Shown here piece after piece: positions 27,841 to 36,506 of a DNA stretch of 64,000 bases. The translations under genes and the position numbers were made by a program. Within the stretch, counting starts at the first letter, position 1; every line of letters begins with the position of its first letter. Below the pieces are notes generated by a model. The model ran no database searches. It saw only the letters and a list, made by a program, of their open reading frames with translations, and had not been told where the DNA came from. Origin of the DNA: Collinsella sp. (GTDB lineage Bacteria > Actinomycetota > Coriobacteriia > Coriobacteriales > Coriobacteriaceae); contig DXZQ01000005.1 of NCBI GenBank assembly GCA_019419585.1, positions 1 to 64,000 of the forward strand, given 5' to 3'.

Positions 27841-27904
27841 GCAAGATCGTAAATGGCCATAGTTCATGCTTGCATGTAATTATGGCCATTTACGTACATC
27901 TTGC
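27841..27904. promoter_or_regulatory. Inverted repeat upstream of mobC, candidate oriT or operator
   Basis: GTAAATGGCCATA (27849-27861) and TATGGCCATTTAC (27881-27893) are perfect arms. Outside them GCAAGAT and ATCTTGC also pair. A nested dyad sits 136 bp upstream of a MobC-type gene, the usual place for a transfer origin. No nick-site consensus was recognised. Confidence 0.45.
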
Positions 27905-27939
27905 AATCTCCGGAACGGCGATTGGGCGAAACGCAGTGT

Positions 27940-28270
27940 AGACGTGGAATGAGAGGCCTCATTCCAAGCGAGAGGCCTCGCGGCGTTGTAACTGCGTGAA
28001 GACCGTGAGCGGAAGCGAATTTTTAACGCGAAGGATGCTGAGTGTTAGAAATTCGCTGTAGCGAGAGCGGAGCGGAAATGCGAATGCGAGGGATGCCGAG
28101 TGTTTGCATTTTTGCGAAGCGGGTTTGCGGCGCCTGCGACGCAAACATTCGACTTCGTCGAATCGTTTTCATGGCGTTAGCGAAAAAGTTGAGACAGCTT
28201 TCGACAATTTCAATGGCGCGGAGAGTCATTAGCGTGACTCGCAACGCTGTTGGATTTGACGAAAGCTGAC
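27940..28270. repeat. Tandem hairpin-forming repeats, noncoding
   Basis: Two imperfect tandem units carry GCGAAGGATGCTGAGTGTT and GCGAGGGATGCCGAGTGTT as loops. Each is flanked by pairing arms: GCGAATTTTTAAC/GTTAGAAATTCGC for the first, AAATGCGAATGC/GCATTTTTGC for the second. More stems follow (ATTCGACTTCGTCGAAT). No gene fits here. It may be a structured RNA or part of the transfer region. The rest of 28271-28557 is also noncoding. Confidence 0.5.
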
Positions 28271-28557
28271 GCGGCTCGCATTACGAATCGAATGGCGAGT
28301 TGATTTTCATGCGGCGTGCACACACGCCTACGATCGCGACCGATGGTCGCTATCTATTTTCAAAACTCGCGTTTTGTTTTGACGCGATATGAAATGCGAT
28401 ATGAAAAAACGAAACGCCCGAGCGAGTCGCTTTGACTTTTGCGCGGGCGCGATTCGAATCAAACGAAGAACCAGACGATGAGATTTTGAGTTTCGCGTTT
28501 TAGATCTCAGAAACCAGATCTAAAAACTGCAGCGTTAATTTCACTTCGCCAACAGCA

Positions 28558-29835
28558 TTACGGCGCGAGCACATCCAACGGAACAACTTGGACGCCGCGG
28601 TCGGTAACATAGGCTTGTGAACCGAATCCAATGATTGCAACTTTCGAAACCGGCGGGTTGTTTCCGGCGGCAACCATACGTTCCTCGACAGCAACAAGAT
28701 TGTCAGATGCCTCTTCGATTTGAGCAGAGCTGAGCTTAACTTCAACCGGGATCCAGGTCCCACCAGGAGCCGCAATGACTGCATCGACTTCTAGATCGCG
28801 AGAATCGTGATAGTGATAGAGACTCATTCCGTTTGCTCGTGCATAAACCCACAAATCATGGAGTGCCAGCGATTCAAAAAGTAGTCCAAGCGTCTTGAAA
28901 TCTAGCAGCAAGGTCTCCGGAGTCGCCCCGAGTGCGGCGGCCGCCAGTGACGGGTCAGCAAGATGATGCTTCTTTGATTCTCTTAAGTGCACCGGAGATC
29001 TCATTGCTGGATTCCATGCGGGAATATCGCGAACGAAGCTAACCCGTGCGAGAAGAGATATATATGATGCCGCCGTTTGTCTCGACACCTCTCCGCCAAG
29101 ATCGGCTACGAGCGTCTTGAGTGTCGCCAAAGTGGATTCATTACGCGCAAGCGATTCGATGACAGCTTTGACCTTTTCGGGATCGCGTCGAGAGCCGTCG
29201 ACACGGGACAAATCTTCTTCGGCGACTATGCCGATGTAACGTTTCGCCATCGCCGACGCAGCCAGCGCATCGCGACCGACCGCCGCGGGCCATCCACCGC
29301 GAACAACGCACTCGGCAATCGAGGCAGAATCCAACGATCCGAAAGCGCCATTGAACTTTTCGCCAGAAATAATGCCCGATAGCTTAACTGCACCGCTGGA
29401 TTTCCCGAGCTCGAAAAGCGTCATGGTATCCATGCGCAGTTTGGCGAACCTTCCAGCGCCACTGTGCATCGGCCGTTCATTGTCTCGCGGCGTCGCCGAC
29501 CCCGTAAATATGAACTGGCCAGGCTCGCCGCCGCGGTTGTCGCACTCAAACCTCGCCGCGTCCCAAAGTTTCGGAACCTCCTGCCATTCATCGATCAGCC
29601 GCGGCACCTCGCCGGAAACGGCAAGCGCCGGGTCCGTCTCGGCACGCAAGCGATTCTCGAAGTTGCGCGACGGGTCCATGAGCAGGAGCCTGGACGCCGC
29701 ACGGGTCCCGGCTGTGGTTGTCTTTCCACACCATTTCGGTCCTTCGATGAGAACGGCACCGAATATCCCTAGCATCTGGTCGAGCTCATTTTCGATAATT
29801 CGAGTGTAGTACTTTTTTGGCATATTCTTCACCAT
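28558..29835 (-). CDS. AAA-type ATPase of the DUF4143 family, copy A
   Basis: The 425-residue cytosolic protein has Walker A GPKWCGKTTT, Walker B LIDEWQEVPKLWD, sensor FTGSATP and a C-terminal DUF4143/nuclease-like part with DLEVDAVI and WIPVEVK. The D...EVK spacing resembles PD-(D/E)XK folds. Proteins of this group are widespread and of unclear function. A paralogue lies at 36507-37772; both have the same roughly 50-bp tail sequence after the stop and four 23-bp repeats ahead of the start. They flank the second RiPP operon. Confidence 0.85.
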   Translation of the reverse strand: MVKNMPKKYYTRIIENELDQMLGIFGAVLIEGPKWCGKTTTAGTRAASRLLLMDPSRNFENRLRAETDPALAVSGEVPRLIDEWQEVPKLWDAARFECDNRGGEPGQFIFTGSATPRDNERPMHSGAGRFAKLRMDTMTLFELGKSSGAVKLSGIISGEKFNGAFGSLDSASIAECVVRGGWPAAVGRDALAASAMAKRYIGIVAEEDLSRVDGSRRDPEKVKAVIESLARNESTLATLKTLVADLGGEVSRQTAASYISLLARVSFVRDIPAWNPAMRSPVHLRESKKHHLADPSLAAAALGATPETLLLDFKTLGLLFESLALHDLWVYARANGMSLYHYHDSRDLEVDAVIAAPGGTWIPVEVKLSSAQIEEASDNLVAVEERMVAAGNNPPVSKVAIIGFGSQAYVTDRGVQVVPLDVLAP

Positions 29836-29850
29836 TGCTTACCAGTGCTT

Positions 29851-29940
29851 TTAACTAAATTTACCGTTTTCATTTAACCAAATTTTGCTTTTTCGATTAA
29901 CCAGATTTACGCATTTCAGTTAACGAAACAGATTAAACAT
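29851..29940. repeat. Four tandem 23-bp repeats ahead of ATPase A
   Basis: TTAAC(T/C/G)A recurs at 29851, 29874, 29897 and 29920, exactly 23 bp apart, with consensus TTAACYAAATTTACC plus a T-rich end. The array begins 16 bp before the ATPase start, so it covers the promoter or 5' leader. Confidence 0.8.
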
Positions 29941-30225
29941 GACGAGTCAAGCCACGACAGGCTCGCGCCGTACTGCGGCCTGGCGCCGCACAACCGCCAG
30001 TCGGAGACCTCGATCTCCTCGGTGACGGCATCGCGCCAAGGCAACAAAAGGCTGAAGAACCTGCTCATATTCTCGTGCAACTGCCTTGCCCGGACAGAGG
30101 GAAGATGGGGCGACCACTACGCCAGGTGCCGAGAACGGGGCATACCGCACGGCAAGGCACTCAAAGCGCTGACGCGAAAGAGGTTGAAGGTCACCTACGC
30201 GATCATGCGGGACAGGGTGCCCTAA
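29941..30225 (+). pseudogene. IS110-family transposase, C-terminal remnant
   Basis: The frame reads LAPYCGLAPHNRQSETSISS and TASRQGNKRLKNLLIFS, ending RKRLKVTYAIMRDRVP. This is the C-terminal Transposase_20 region, including the Ser-bearing motif of IS110 enzymes. The N-terminal DEDD part is absent and the frame abuts the 23-bp array. It marks past transposition at the edge of the RiPP block. Confidence 0.8.
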
Positions 30226-30865
30226 GCCACCTAGTCGAAGCACAGTGCTCCGAACAGGCTGGAGTCCGCCGGTCGAAAGGCCTGGCGTCAGCATTTCGCG
30301 ATTCGATCTCGCGAACGGCATTCCCCGGTTGACAAAACTATAGGAACACCCGTGCTGTTACCACTGCCATGCGTGTGATTGAGTATCTGCTAGCTTAAGC
30401 ACTGCTGAATATCGCGTAACAGCACCGCCGTTATCGTGTGCGGGCATCTGGCAGACGCTGGTCCCTGTGCCCTTTTATTGCTAGCGCTCCATCTGCAGCG
30501 CTGCCGCATGACGGTCTCTCCCATGTCGGCCCAGATCGCGTCTATGTGGAACCTCCTCGTTCAGTCGACCGCATGGCGGCACGAGTATAACGGGGTGCCT
30601 GGAGATGCATTTAATAGCGGTGCCTGACGGCAATATTCAGTCGGGAAGGCAGCGGTGCTGATTCGCAATACAGGTGGTGTCGAAAGGACCTAGGACTCAT
30701 GTGATTGCATAAGCCGCAACAGTGCTGAAAAGGCTAACTGCTTTTGTTCGTGCATTGGCATCATATTCATAAAAACAACCGGTCCCGACGTTGAATCTAA
30801 AATCATCGTTTAGCATTGATCCTGGCTGTTTTCAGAAAGCCACTAGTTTTTTTAACTCATACATG
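30226..30865. other. Gap before the second RiPP operon
   Basis: No gene was recognised in 640 bp. Short frames have no ribosome site. Composition turns AT-rich from about 30700, where the promoter of the precursor gene should be. Confidence 0.4.
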
Positions 30866-30882
30866 AAAAGGAGGTGACGAAA

Positions 30883-31002
30883 ATGGAGAAAGAGGAAATC
30901 GAGCTGGCCAGCGATAAATCGGCTTCCGACATCGAGATCACTGTTGAAGAACTTCTGGACTTCGGCATTGATGTTGATCAGGTTATACAGCGCCGCTGCT
31001 AA
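30883..31002 (+). CDS. 39-residue RiPP precursor ending in Cys
   Basis: ATG 30883 follows AAAAGGAGGTG, the strongest ribosome site in the operon. The peptide opens MEKEEIELASDKSASDIEIT, is very acidic, and ends DVDQVIQRRC. The contrast between an acidic helical leader and a short basic QRRC end suggests the last residues are the modified core. The terminal Cys carboxylate would be the natural target of the E1-like enzyme downstream. A hairpin between it and the next gene would raise precursor output relative to the enzymes. It is an unfamiliar precursor type. Confidence 0.75.
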   Translation: MEKEEIELASDKSASDIEITVEELLDFGIDVDQVIQRRC

Positions 31003-31015
31003 GGTCTGATAACAC

Positions 31016-31047
31016 AATCGCCTCCGTTTAATGTGACGGAGGCGATT
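31016..31047 (+). terminator. Attenuating hairpin after the precursor gene
   Basis: AATCGCCTCCG and CGGAGGCGATT pair around a 10-base loop, then CCTATT. It lies 13 bp after the precursor stop and before the AAAGGAG site of the radical SAM gene. Partial termination here is a common design in RiPP operons. Confidence 0.65.
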
Positions 31048-31076
31048 CCTATTCGCCCGAAAGAAAGGAGCTCAAG

Positions 31077-32741
31077 TTGAAGGTTGATTTCACTCTGATC
31101 AATCCGGTGAATCACTACAGGAAGACCCTTGTTGATAATCTGGCCATCTTGAATCTAAGGGCCGTTTCTGAAGCCGCGGGATTTTCAACTCACGTTATTG
31201 ACTTTCAGCGCAAGTTCCTCGAAGAAGAAAAGACTTTTTCAAAAGAAATCTATCGGTGGTTCTTCGACGAAATAAAAGCAATCGACTCCCATGTTTTTGG
31301 TGTTTCGATCATGAACGCCTCTTATATCTGGGGCATCATGATAGCGAAGATTATTAAACGGGCGCATCCCGAATCGGTTATCATATTTGGTGGTCCCCAG
31401 ATCACTTCACTTCGAGAAATGGTTTTTCAGGATTGTCCCGAGGTTGACTTTCTATCGATCTTTGATGGGGAAGAAACCCTCCCGCTTCTACTCGAATATA
31501 TTGCTTGCGGCGCTCAAGGCGATTTACCTAAAAATTCGATTTCTAAAACCGGGGATTCTGGATTATGCGAGTTGATTGAATACGACATTAACAACCTTCC
31601 GGAACTCGACTACTCCAATTCATACGGCATGAACGTGGTCAACATTGAGGCAGGTAGAGGTTGCCCGTTTAATTGCTACTATTGCTCATCCAGAGTGCTT
31701 CTCGGTCAGAAAGCGCGATTTCTTAATGTCGACAAACTGCTCGAAACCTCGCAGCGTGTCTACGATTGCATGGCAAAAACCGGCACTCTTTCTTCAATTA
31801 ACTATAATCATGATAACTTTTTAGCATCGCACAAGTACTTCTTTGAATTTGCAGTCAAAAAATATGCAACGAATTATGATTTCAAATACAACTGTGAGGG
31901 ACGAATCGATACGATAACTCCCGAAATCATTGGCCTACTTAAGGCAACCGGATGTATCTCCGTATTTGTTGGCTTGGAAACTGGCTCGCAAAGAATACAG
32001 CGAATCTGCCGGAAAAACTTGAATCTTAAAAAAGTAATTCCTACGGTAAAATCCATCATTTCCTCTGGCATGAGATTCGAAACCAATTTTATCATCGGTT
32101 TTCCAGAAGAAACATATTCCGAAGTACTCGACACCCTTGCCCTTGCTCAAGAAGTCGCGTCGACCAGTTTTATGTCAAACGTTGACTTTTCCTATATGAG
32201 CCCAGAGCCTCTTACTGATGTTGCTCAAGGGGTGAATAAAGAGGATTATATCATCGTAAAAGAATCTCAGTATTACTTAGATTTACTTGCCGCCGGAATT
32301 GACCCAAACAGCCTGTCACCTCTTCATTTCAATCATCTGTACACAGTCAGGAATGAAAATTACGACATTCTTGACGTGCTCGCGCGTGCCGATACGTATT
32401 TTGATTTGATAAACCATTTTAAATTCGCAACCTACCTTATGATTCATCGAGATGGTAGAAGCATTGAAGATATTTTTGAAATGTGTCGCGATCGAGATGC
32501 ATTTGCCGTTGCAGAAAGCTATACGGCAACTCTAGATCAAGCTGGGGTGTATTATGCGGTTTCTTGTTTCGAAATCGACCGGCTGGCAATAGTTCGTCGA
32601 GAAGAAAGAGCGCAGGATGTCCTATTCTATCGATACCCTGTTCAAAAGCTTTATCAGCTCTTCATTGAGACTATGAACATTTCAGGCTTCGAATCAGTGG
32701 CGAGCACCCCGACAAAAATAGTCGTTAGGAGTGCCAAATGA
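31077..32741 (+). CDS. Radical SAM enzyme with N-terminal B12-binding-type domain
   Basis: The 554-residue enzyme starts at TTG 31077 (AAAGGAG, spacing 6). Residues 1-145 have the cobalamin-binding Rossmann pattern (FGVSIMNASYIWGIMIAKII, FGGPQITSLREMVF, FDGEET) but lack the DXHXXG histidine, so any B12 would be base-off without that ligand, or absent. The radical SAM motif GCPFNCYYCSSR places Cys196, Cys200 and Cys203 on the cluster. VFVGLETGSQ and FIIGFPEET are typical of the B12-type class. The C-terminal 150 residues are unassigned. Likely roles are methylation or C-C/C-S bond formation on the precursor. The stop overlaps the MFS start (ATGA). Confidence 0.85.
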   Translation: MKVDFTLINPVNHYRKTLVDNLAILNLRAVSEAAGFSTHVIDFQRKFLEEEKTFSKEIYRWFFDEIKAIDSHVFGVSIMNASYIWGIMIAKIIKRAHPESVIIFGGPQITSLREMVFQDCPEVDFLSIFDGEETLPLLLEYIACGAQGDLPKNSISKTGDSGLCELIEYDINNLPELDYSNSYGMNVVNIEAGRGCPFNCYYCSSRVLLGQKARFLNVDKLLETSQRVYDCMAKTGTLSSINYNHDNFLASHKYFFEFAVKKYATNYDFKYNCEGRIDTITPEIIGLLKATGCISVFVGLETGSQRIQRICRKNLNLKKVIPTVKSIISSGMRFETNFIIGFPEETYSEVLDTLALAQEVASTSFMSNVDFSYMSPEPLTDVAQGVNKEDYIIVKESQYYLDLLAAGIDPNSLSPLHFNHLYTVRNENYDILDVLARADTYFDLINHFKFATYLMIHRDGRSIEDIFEMCRDRDAFAVAESYTATLDQAGVYYAVSCFEIDRLAIVRREERAQDVLFYRYPVQKLYQLFIETMNISGFESVASTPTKIVVRSAK

Positions 32742-33937
32742 ATAAGAATGCCACTGCGCAGCTGCACATCTATTCCGCCTTTTTCGTTCTCGCGGGATTT
32801 GTTTTAAATCGGGGAGTGTTTCTACTTTTCCTTGCGGATAAAGGAATGTCTGTCACGGAAATCGCGCTTTATCAAGCCCTATTCAACATTGCCACGGTCG
32901 TCCTCGAGCTGCCAACAGGGCTGGTAGGCGATTTCTTTGGAAAGAAGTTTTCGATTCAAGTGGGCGTGCTGCTGCTTTTCTTCCATACGGCTGGCATGCT
33001 GTTGCTCTCAGGCCCCTTTCTTGTCGTGCTTTCCCTTGTTGAGGCCCTCGCCTACTCCCTTCAATCGGGATCCGAACAAGCACTTTTATATGAAATTGTT
33101 CGAAATGCCGACCAAGGAGAACGCTTCCTCACCATCAACGCTCGGCTGCTTGCCGCGCAATCAATCGCTACGGGAACGGCAATCGTACTTGGATCATTCA
33201 TTGCCCAAGTATCTTGGAGTGCCCTCTACGTATGCGTTTCCGTTTTCTATCTCCTGCAGCTTCTCCTTCTGTATCCCATTGAGAGGATGGAAACGACCCA
33301 TTCCAAAAACTCTGGGGAGGAAAGGTTTGACGTAGCCAAGATCTTCAGACGCGAAACCTGGTGCATTGGAGAATCCGCTTTTGCGGTGTTGCTTCTTCTA
33401 ATCGGCACAAGCATGCTCGATGGATTCTATGGGAGTTATTACAACTTGAATCAGTTGGTATTCGACGCATTTGATGCTCCCGTCTCCATAATAGGAATCT
33501 TTTTCGGTGCATCCTATGCAGTAAATGCGACGGCCTACATTGCAGCAGATTTCTTCTCATCGCGTTTCGGGAAAAGAAATACCATGCTCGGCTCGATGCT
33601 AATCGAGGCCGGTCTTTTCATGATTCTTCCGTGGTTCGCTTCAAATCCGCTGTGTTTGTTTGGCCTTAGCATGGTGCTTTGCTTTCTCCCAGAAGTGGTG
33701 TACATCACTTCGGAAAACTTAATCCAAGACGCGATAGCGGACGATCTCCGCGCGACGATCCTTTCCGTCGCGTCTCTGGTAAGGGCTCTCTTTTCCGCAA
33801 TGTTTTTCTCCATATTTGGATATGTGTTGGGGTTATATCCCATTCAGATAGCGCTCGGTGTTATTGGCGCAATCGCGATAGCAATTACCGCCGTTGTTTC
33901 TTTAAAAATGGTAGGAATACATGTCTCCAAGAATTGA
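32738..33937 (+). CDS. MFS exporter of the RiPP operon
   Basis: The 399-residue protein has 12 predicted membrane helices. The loop after helix 2 reads LVGDFFGKKFSIQVG, a form of the MFS GX3DXXGRR motif. Many such MFS proteins export peptide-derived antibiotics, for example MccC of microcin C7. Its start overlaps the radical SAM stop and its end overlaps the next gene by 17 bp, so it is firmly in the operon. Export of the product and self-immunity are the likely roles. Confidence 0.82.
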   Translation: MNKNATAQLHIYSAFFVLAGFVLNRGVFLLFLADKGMSVTEIALYQALFNIATVVLELPTGLVGDFFGKKFSIQVGVLLLFFHTAGMLLLSGPFLVVLSLVEALAYSLQSGSEQALLYEIVRNADQGERFLTINARLLAAQSIATGTAIVLGSFIAQVSWSALYVCVSVFYLLQLLLLYPIERMETTHSKNSGEERFDVAKIFRRETWCIGESAFAVLLLLIGTSMLDGFYGSYYNLNQLVFDAFDAPVSIIGIFFGASYAVNATAYIAADFFSSRFGKRNTMLGSMLIEAGLFMILPWFASNPLCLFGLSMVLCFLPEVVYITSENLIQDAIADDLRATILSVASLVRALFSAMFFSIFGYVLGLYPIQIALGVIGAIAIAITAVVSLKMVGIHVSKN

Positions 33938-35162
33938 TATATCGATTGACGAGCTGCCCGAAGCGTCGAGCCTTCTTGATGGACATGACTATTCGTCACA
34001 AATCATTCAGCGTATCGCCGGTGTTCCAGTAATACTCGATGCATCGGGATGCCCTCATTCCCCTTTTTTCGAAGTTGAATATGATGACAGGACGATTAGG
34101 TTTACAAGTCGACATGATAATGAGCATATTGTCGAGTTGGGGAGGAAGCTTGACTACGTCCATCACAATTGCAGCGGCTTTCTAAAGACTTTCTTTTTGA
34201 GAATAGATGTAATTGATGGTCACTGCTATTCGCTAAGCAATCATGCAAAGTCGCTGTCCATTGCATTCCGGACCGGAGGAAGGGTGGGACCATTTTTACA
34301 TCTCCTCTCTTCTCACTATTTTTGTGTCAATGATTTTTCTGTTACGCAAATCGGAAGGCAGGAAGTCAAACTGAGCAGCGCTGCGTGCACTCAGACTATG
34401 ACGATAAAGCGCATCGAGAATAGATGGATTGACGTCTTGTGTTTTCTTCTCGGAAGAACCATGGCAAGCTGCAATACAAACATGCCCTTATTAATTGAGC
34501 GCTATTGCAAGAGCGCTCGGCTGCACCATGGATTATCTGGCATAGAGGCTGTTATCGTTTTTTCAAACAAGCACTCTCCCTATTTCGCCGACGAAGAAGG
34601 ACGTAGGAACATCCTCTCTCTCGTTGACACAGAGGCAATCAGAAGACTTCTGTCGCCGAAACTGAAAGATCCTTCCTTCGATTACGGCGTGAATAAATCC
34701 GATGAACAAAGAGAGATAACTGCGAAATTATCAATTTCATACGACAAATACTACCCCAATAAAAAGATTGTAAAACTTATAGCGCTTCAATTAGCATCGT
34801 CAGGCAGGTATCATCCAAAACTCATGTCGAGTGATTATTTCTCTCCTCAATCGGATTGGGCGGATGTACACCTGCTTTTAATTCCGAATACTTTCAATGA
34901 CCCTATTTTTATCTACTATCAACTCGCACTACTGACGGGCTTGGGCAACCGAATGCGTCTCCAAAAGTATTTATCGGTTTTGAGCAGGTATTTTTCTGGC
35001 ATGATTTCGCGCCAGGCGTTTAACGAGAGAGCCGTCGAACTGTTTGGCGAGGCTGCGTGTTTTCTGCCGATCGGACGACTCTCCAGCGCCTTCTTCATGC
35101 GAAACACTTTTCCAGAAGAAGGCTTGAGGGAAAGGATATTAAATGTTCTATTGGAACGATAG
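33921..35162 (+). CDS. Cytosolic protein resembling SBP_bac_5 peptide-binding proteins
   Basis: The 413-residue protein has no signal peptide or membrane helix, so it acts in the cytosol. Several stretches recall the two-lobed oligopeptide-binding fold: FLRIDVIDGHCYSLSNHAKS, ISYDKYYPNKKIVKLIALQL, and near the end ACFLPIGRLSSAF. A cytosolic version is known at the C-terminus of the regulator SgrR. Here it could hold the precursor or product for the E1 enzyme. The N-terminal RIDISIDELPEA is acidic like the precursor. The fold assignment is by eye and needs a profile or structure check. It overlaps the E1 gene by 20 bp. Confidence 0.55.
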   Translation: MSPRIDISIDELPEASSLLDGHDYSSQIIQRIAGVPVILDASGCPHSPFFEVEYDDRTIRFTSRHDNEHIVELGRKLDYVHHNCSGFLKTFFLRIDVIDGHCYSLSNHAKSLSIAFRTGGRVGPFLHLLSSHYFCVNDFSVTQIGRQEVKLSSAACTQTMTIKRIENRWIDVLCFLLGRTMASCNTNMPLLIERYCKSARLHHGLSGIEAVIVFSNKHSPYFADEEGRRNILSLVDTEAIRRLLSPKLKDPSFDYGVNKSDEQREITAKLSISYDKYYPNKKIVKLIALQLASSGRYHPKLMSSDYFSPQSDWADVHLLLIPNTFNDPIFIYYQLALLTGLGNRMRLQKYLSVLSRYFSGMISRQAFNERAVELFGEAACFLPIGRLSSAFFMRNTFPEEGLRERILNVLLER

Positions 35163-36138
35163 TGCTTATATCAGGAGAGATTCCAACGAACTTACATTGC
35201 AAGGATTAAAATCGCGAGTGAGGGTCAAAATCTCTGATTTGAGTACAAATCTTTTTGAGCAGCTCGCCAAACAAAATATGATAGATGAGACGAACCTTGA
35301 AGCTCGCGAGCAACGATTCTTGCTAAGGCTCAACGAACTTGGTTTTCTAGAAACTGAAGAATACGAGCTGGAATCACCCCACTCGAGGACGGCTCGCTTT
35401 TTGTCTTATTATTCCGACGCTCCACTGACGTTACTTAAGCAAATCGGCGCCGTTCATCTTGCCATCGTTGGTATGGGCGGCATAGGGCAGGTGGTGGCGG
35501 AGCATTTGGCTGCTGCTGGAGTTCGGCATTTTACATTAATCGACGGGGATCGAGTTGAGAGGTCAAACGTAAATCGTCAGTTTCTTGTTGGTCCCGATGA
35601 AATAGGAGAAGCAAAAGTAGAGGCAGTTTCCAAAACACTTGTTAATCGCTATCCGGATCTTTCGCTTAATCCAATTGCGTCTTACGTCCGCTCTGCCGAA
35701 GAACTCATGCGTTGCGTTCCTTCGAGGACTTCAATGCTTGTTTGCGCTGCAGACAGTGGGGAGGGGGTCAATCCCAGGTCAATAGTTCTTGAAGCATGTA
35801 TAGAAAAGGACATTCCCTGTGCATTTTGTGCTGTTGGAGTAGCTGATGGGGAAATTGGTCCTATTCTCGAAAAGCAGAGCGATATGAAATCCTATCTCTC
35901 TTTCCTCCAGCGAGCCGAAGAGAACACAGTCCGCATGCCCGTGCCAAAGGGATCAATTTGTTTTACGAACACTCTTGTGGGAACTGCGCTGGCAATGGAG
36001 ATATACCGATATCTTTGTACAGGCTCGAGCCCCATGCATCAACATACATGCTTCTGCTCCTTCATGAACTTTAAGGGTTTAATGTACAAGAGGGTAGGCA
36101 GCGAGAATGATACGAATTCTGTAAAGAAATCCCTGTGA
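35143..36138 (+). CDS. ThiF/MccB-like E1 adenylating enzyme
   Basis: Residues 1-75 form a likely peptide-recognition domain (LSTNLFEQLAKQNMIDETNL, LRLNELGFLE). From residue 105 there is an E1 Rossmann domain: VGMGGIGQ (110-116) for ATP, LIDGDRVERSNVNRQFL (133-148) with the Arg typical of adenylation, and VCAADSGEGVNPRSIVLEAC. The 331-residue size and layout match MccB and PaaA rather than TOMM cyclodehydratases. MccB activates the C-terminus of its heptapeptide with AMP. By analogy this enzyme should adenylate the C-terminal Cys carboxylate of the 39-residue peptide. The final product is unknown. Confidence 0.82.
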   Translation: MFYWNDSAYIRRDSNELTLQGLKSRVRVKISDLSTNLFEQLAKQNMIDETNLEAREQRFLLRLNELGFLETEEYELESPHSRTARFLSYYSDAPLTLLKQIGAVHLAIVGMGGIGQVVAEHLAAAGVRHFTLIDGDRVERSNVNRQFLVGPDEIGEAKVEAVSKTLVNRYPDLSLNPIASYVRSAEELMRCVPSRTSMLVCAADSGEGVNPRSIVLEACIEKDIPCAFCAVGVADGEIGPILEKQSDMKSYLSFLQRAEENTVRMPVPKGSICFTNTLVGTALAMEIYRYLCTGSSPMHQHTCFCSFMNFKGLMYKRVGSENDTNSVKKSL

Positions 36139-36506
36139 AGCATTGACTTGAAAAAACCTTGTTCTTCGCCCGTAGGAATGGCAGAAGGCTCGAAAATATG
36201 GAAAGCAACAGATAAAGAAAGGGATTAGACGTTGGGGCTCTATAACAAAAAGGAGAGCTGTTTTTCTACCTTGGTGTTGGTTTTGAGTACTGAACATAGT
36301 TAGTACTGTCGTTCTACAAGAACGGTACTGCCTCTCCGCGCAAGGCGGTCCCGGCTTTCCACTACACGGATGCCGACGTCAGCTCCAGCGCGATCGCGTC
36401 GAAAATGTTGGTGTAATGGTGGCACCCTAACGTCCGTTTAGCGAAGAACTAGGCGATGAGATTTTGAGCTTCAGGCTTTAGATCTCAGAATAGCAATGCG
36501 CTGGTT
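36139..36506. other. Gap with a repeated tail shared by both ATPase genes
   Basis: No gene was seen. Bases 36441-36489, just after the end of ATPase B (minus strand), match 28463-28511 after ATPase A at most positions (GATGAGATTTTGAG and TTTAGATCTCAGAA are common to both). So the ATPase unit includes downstream sequence. Confidence 0.6.
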
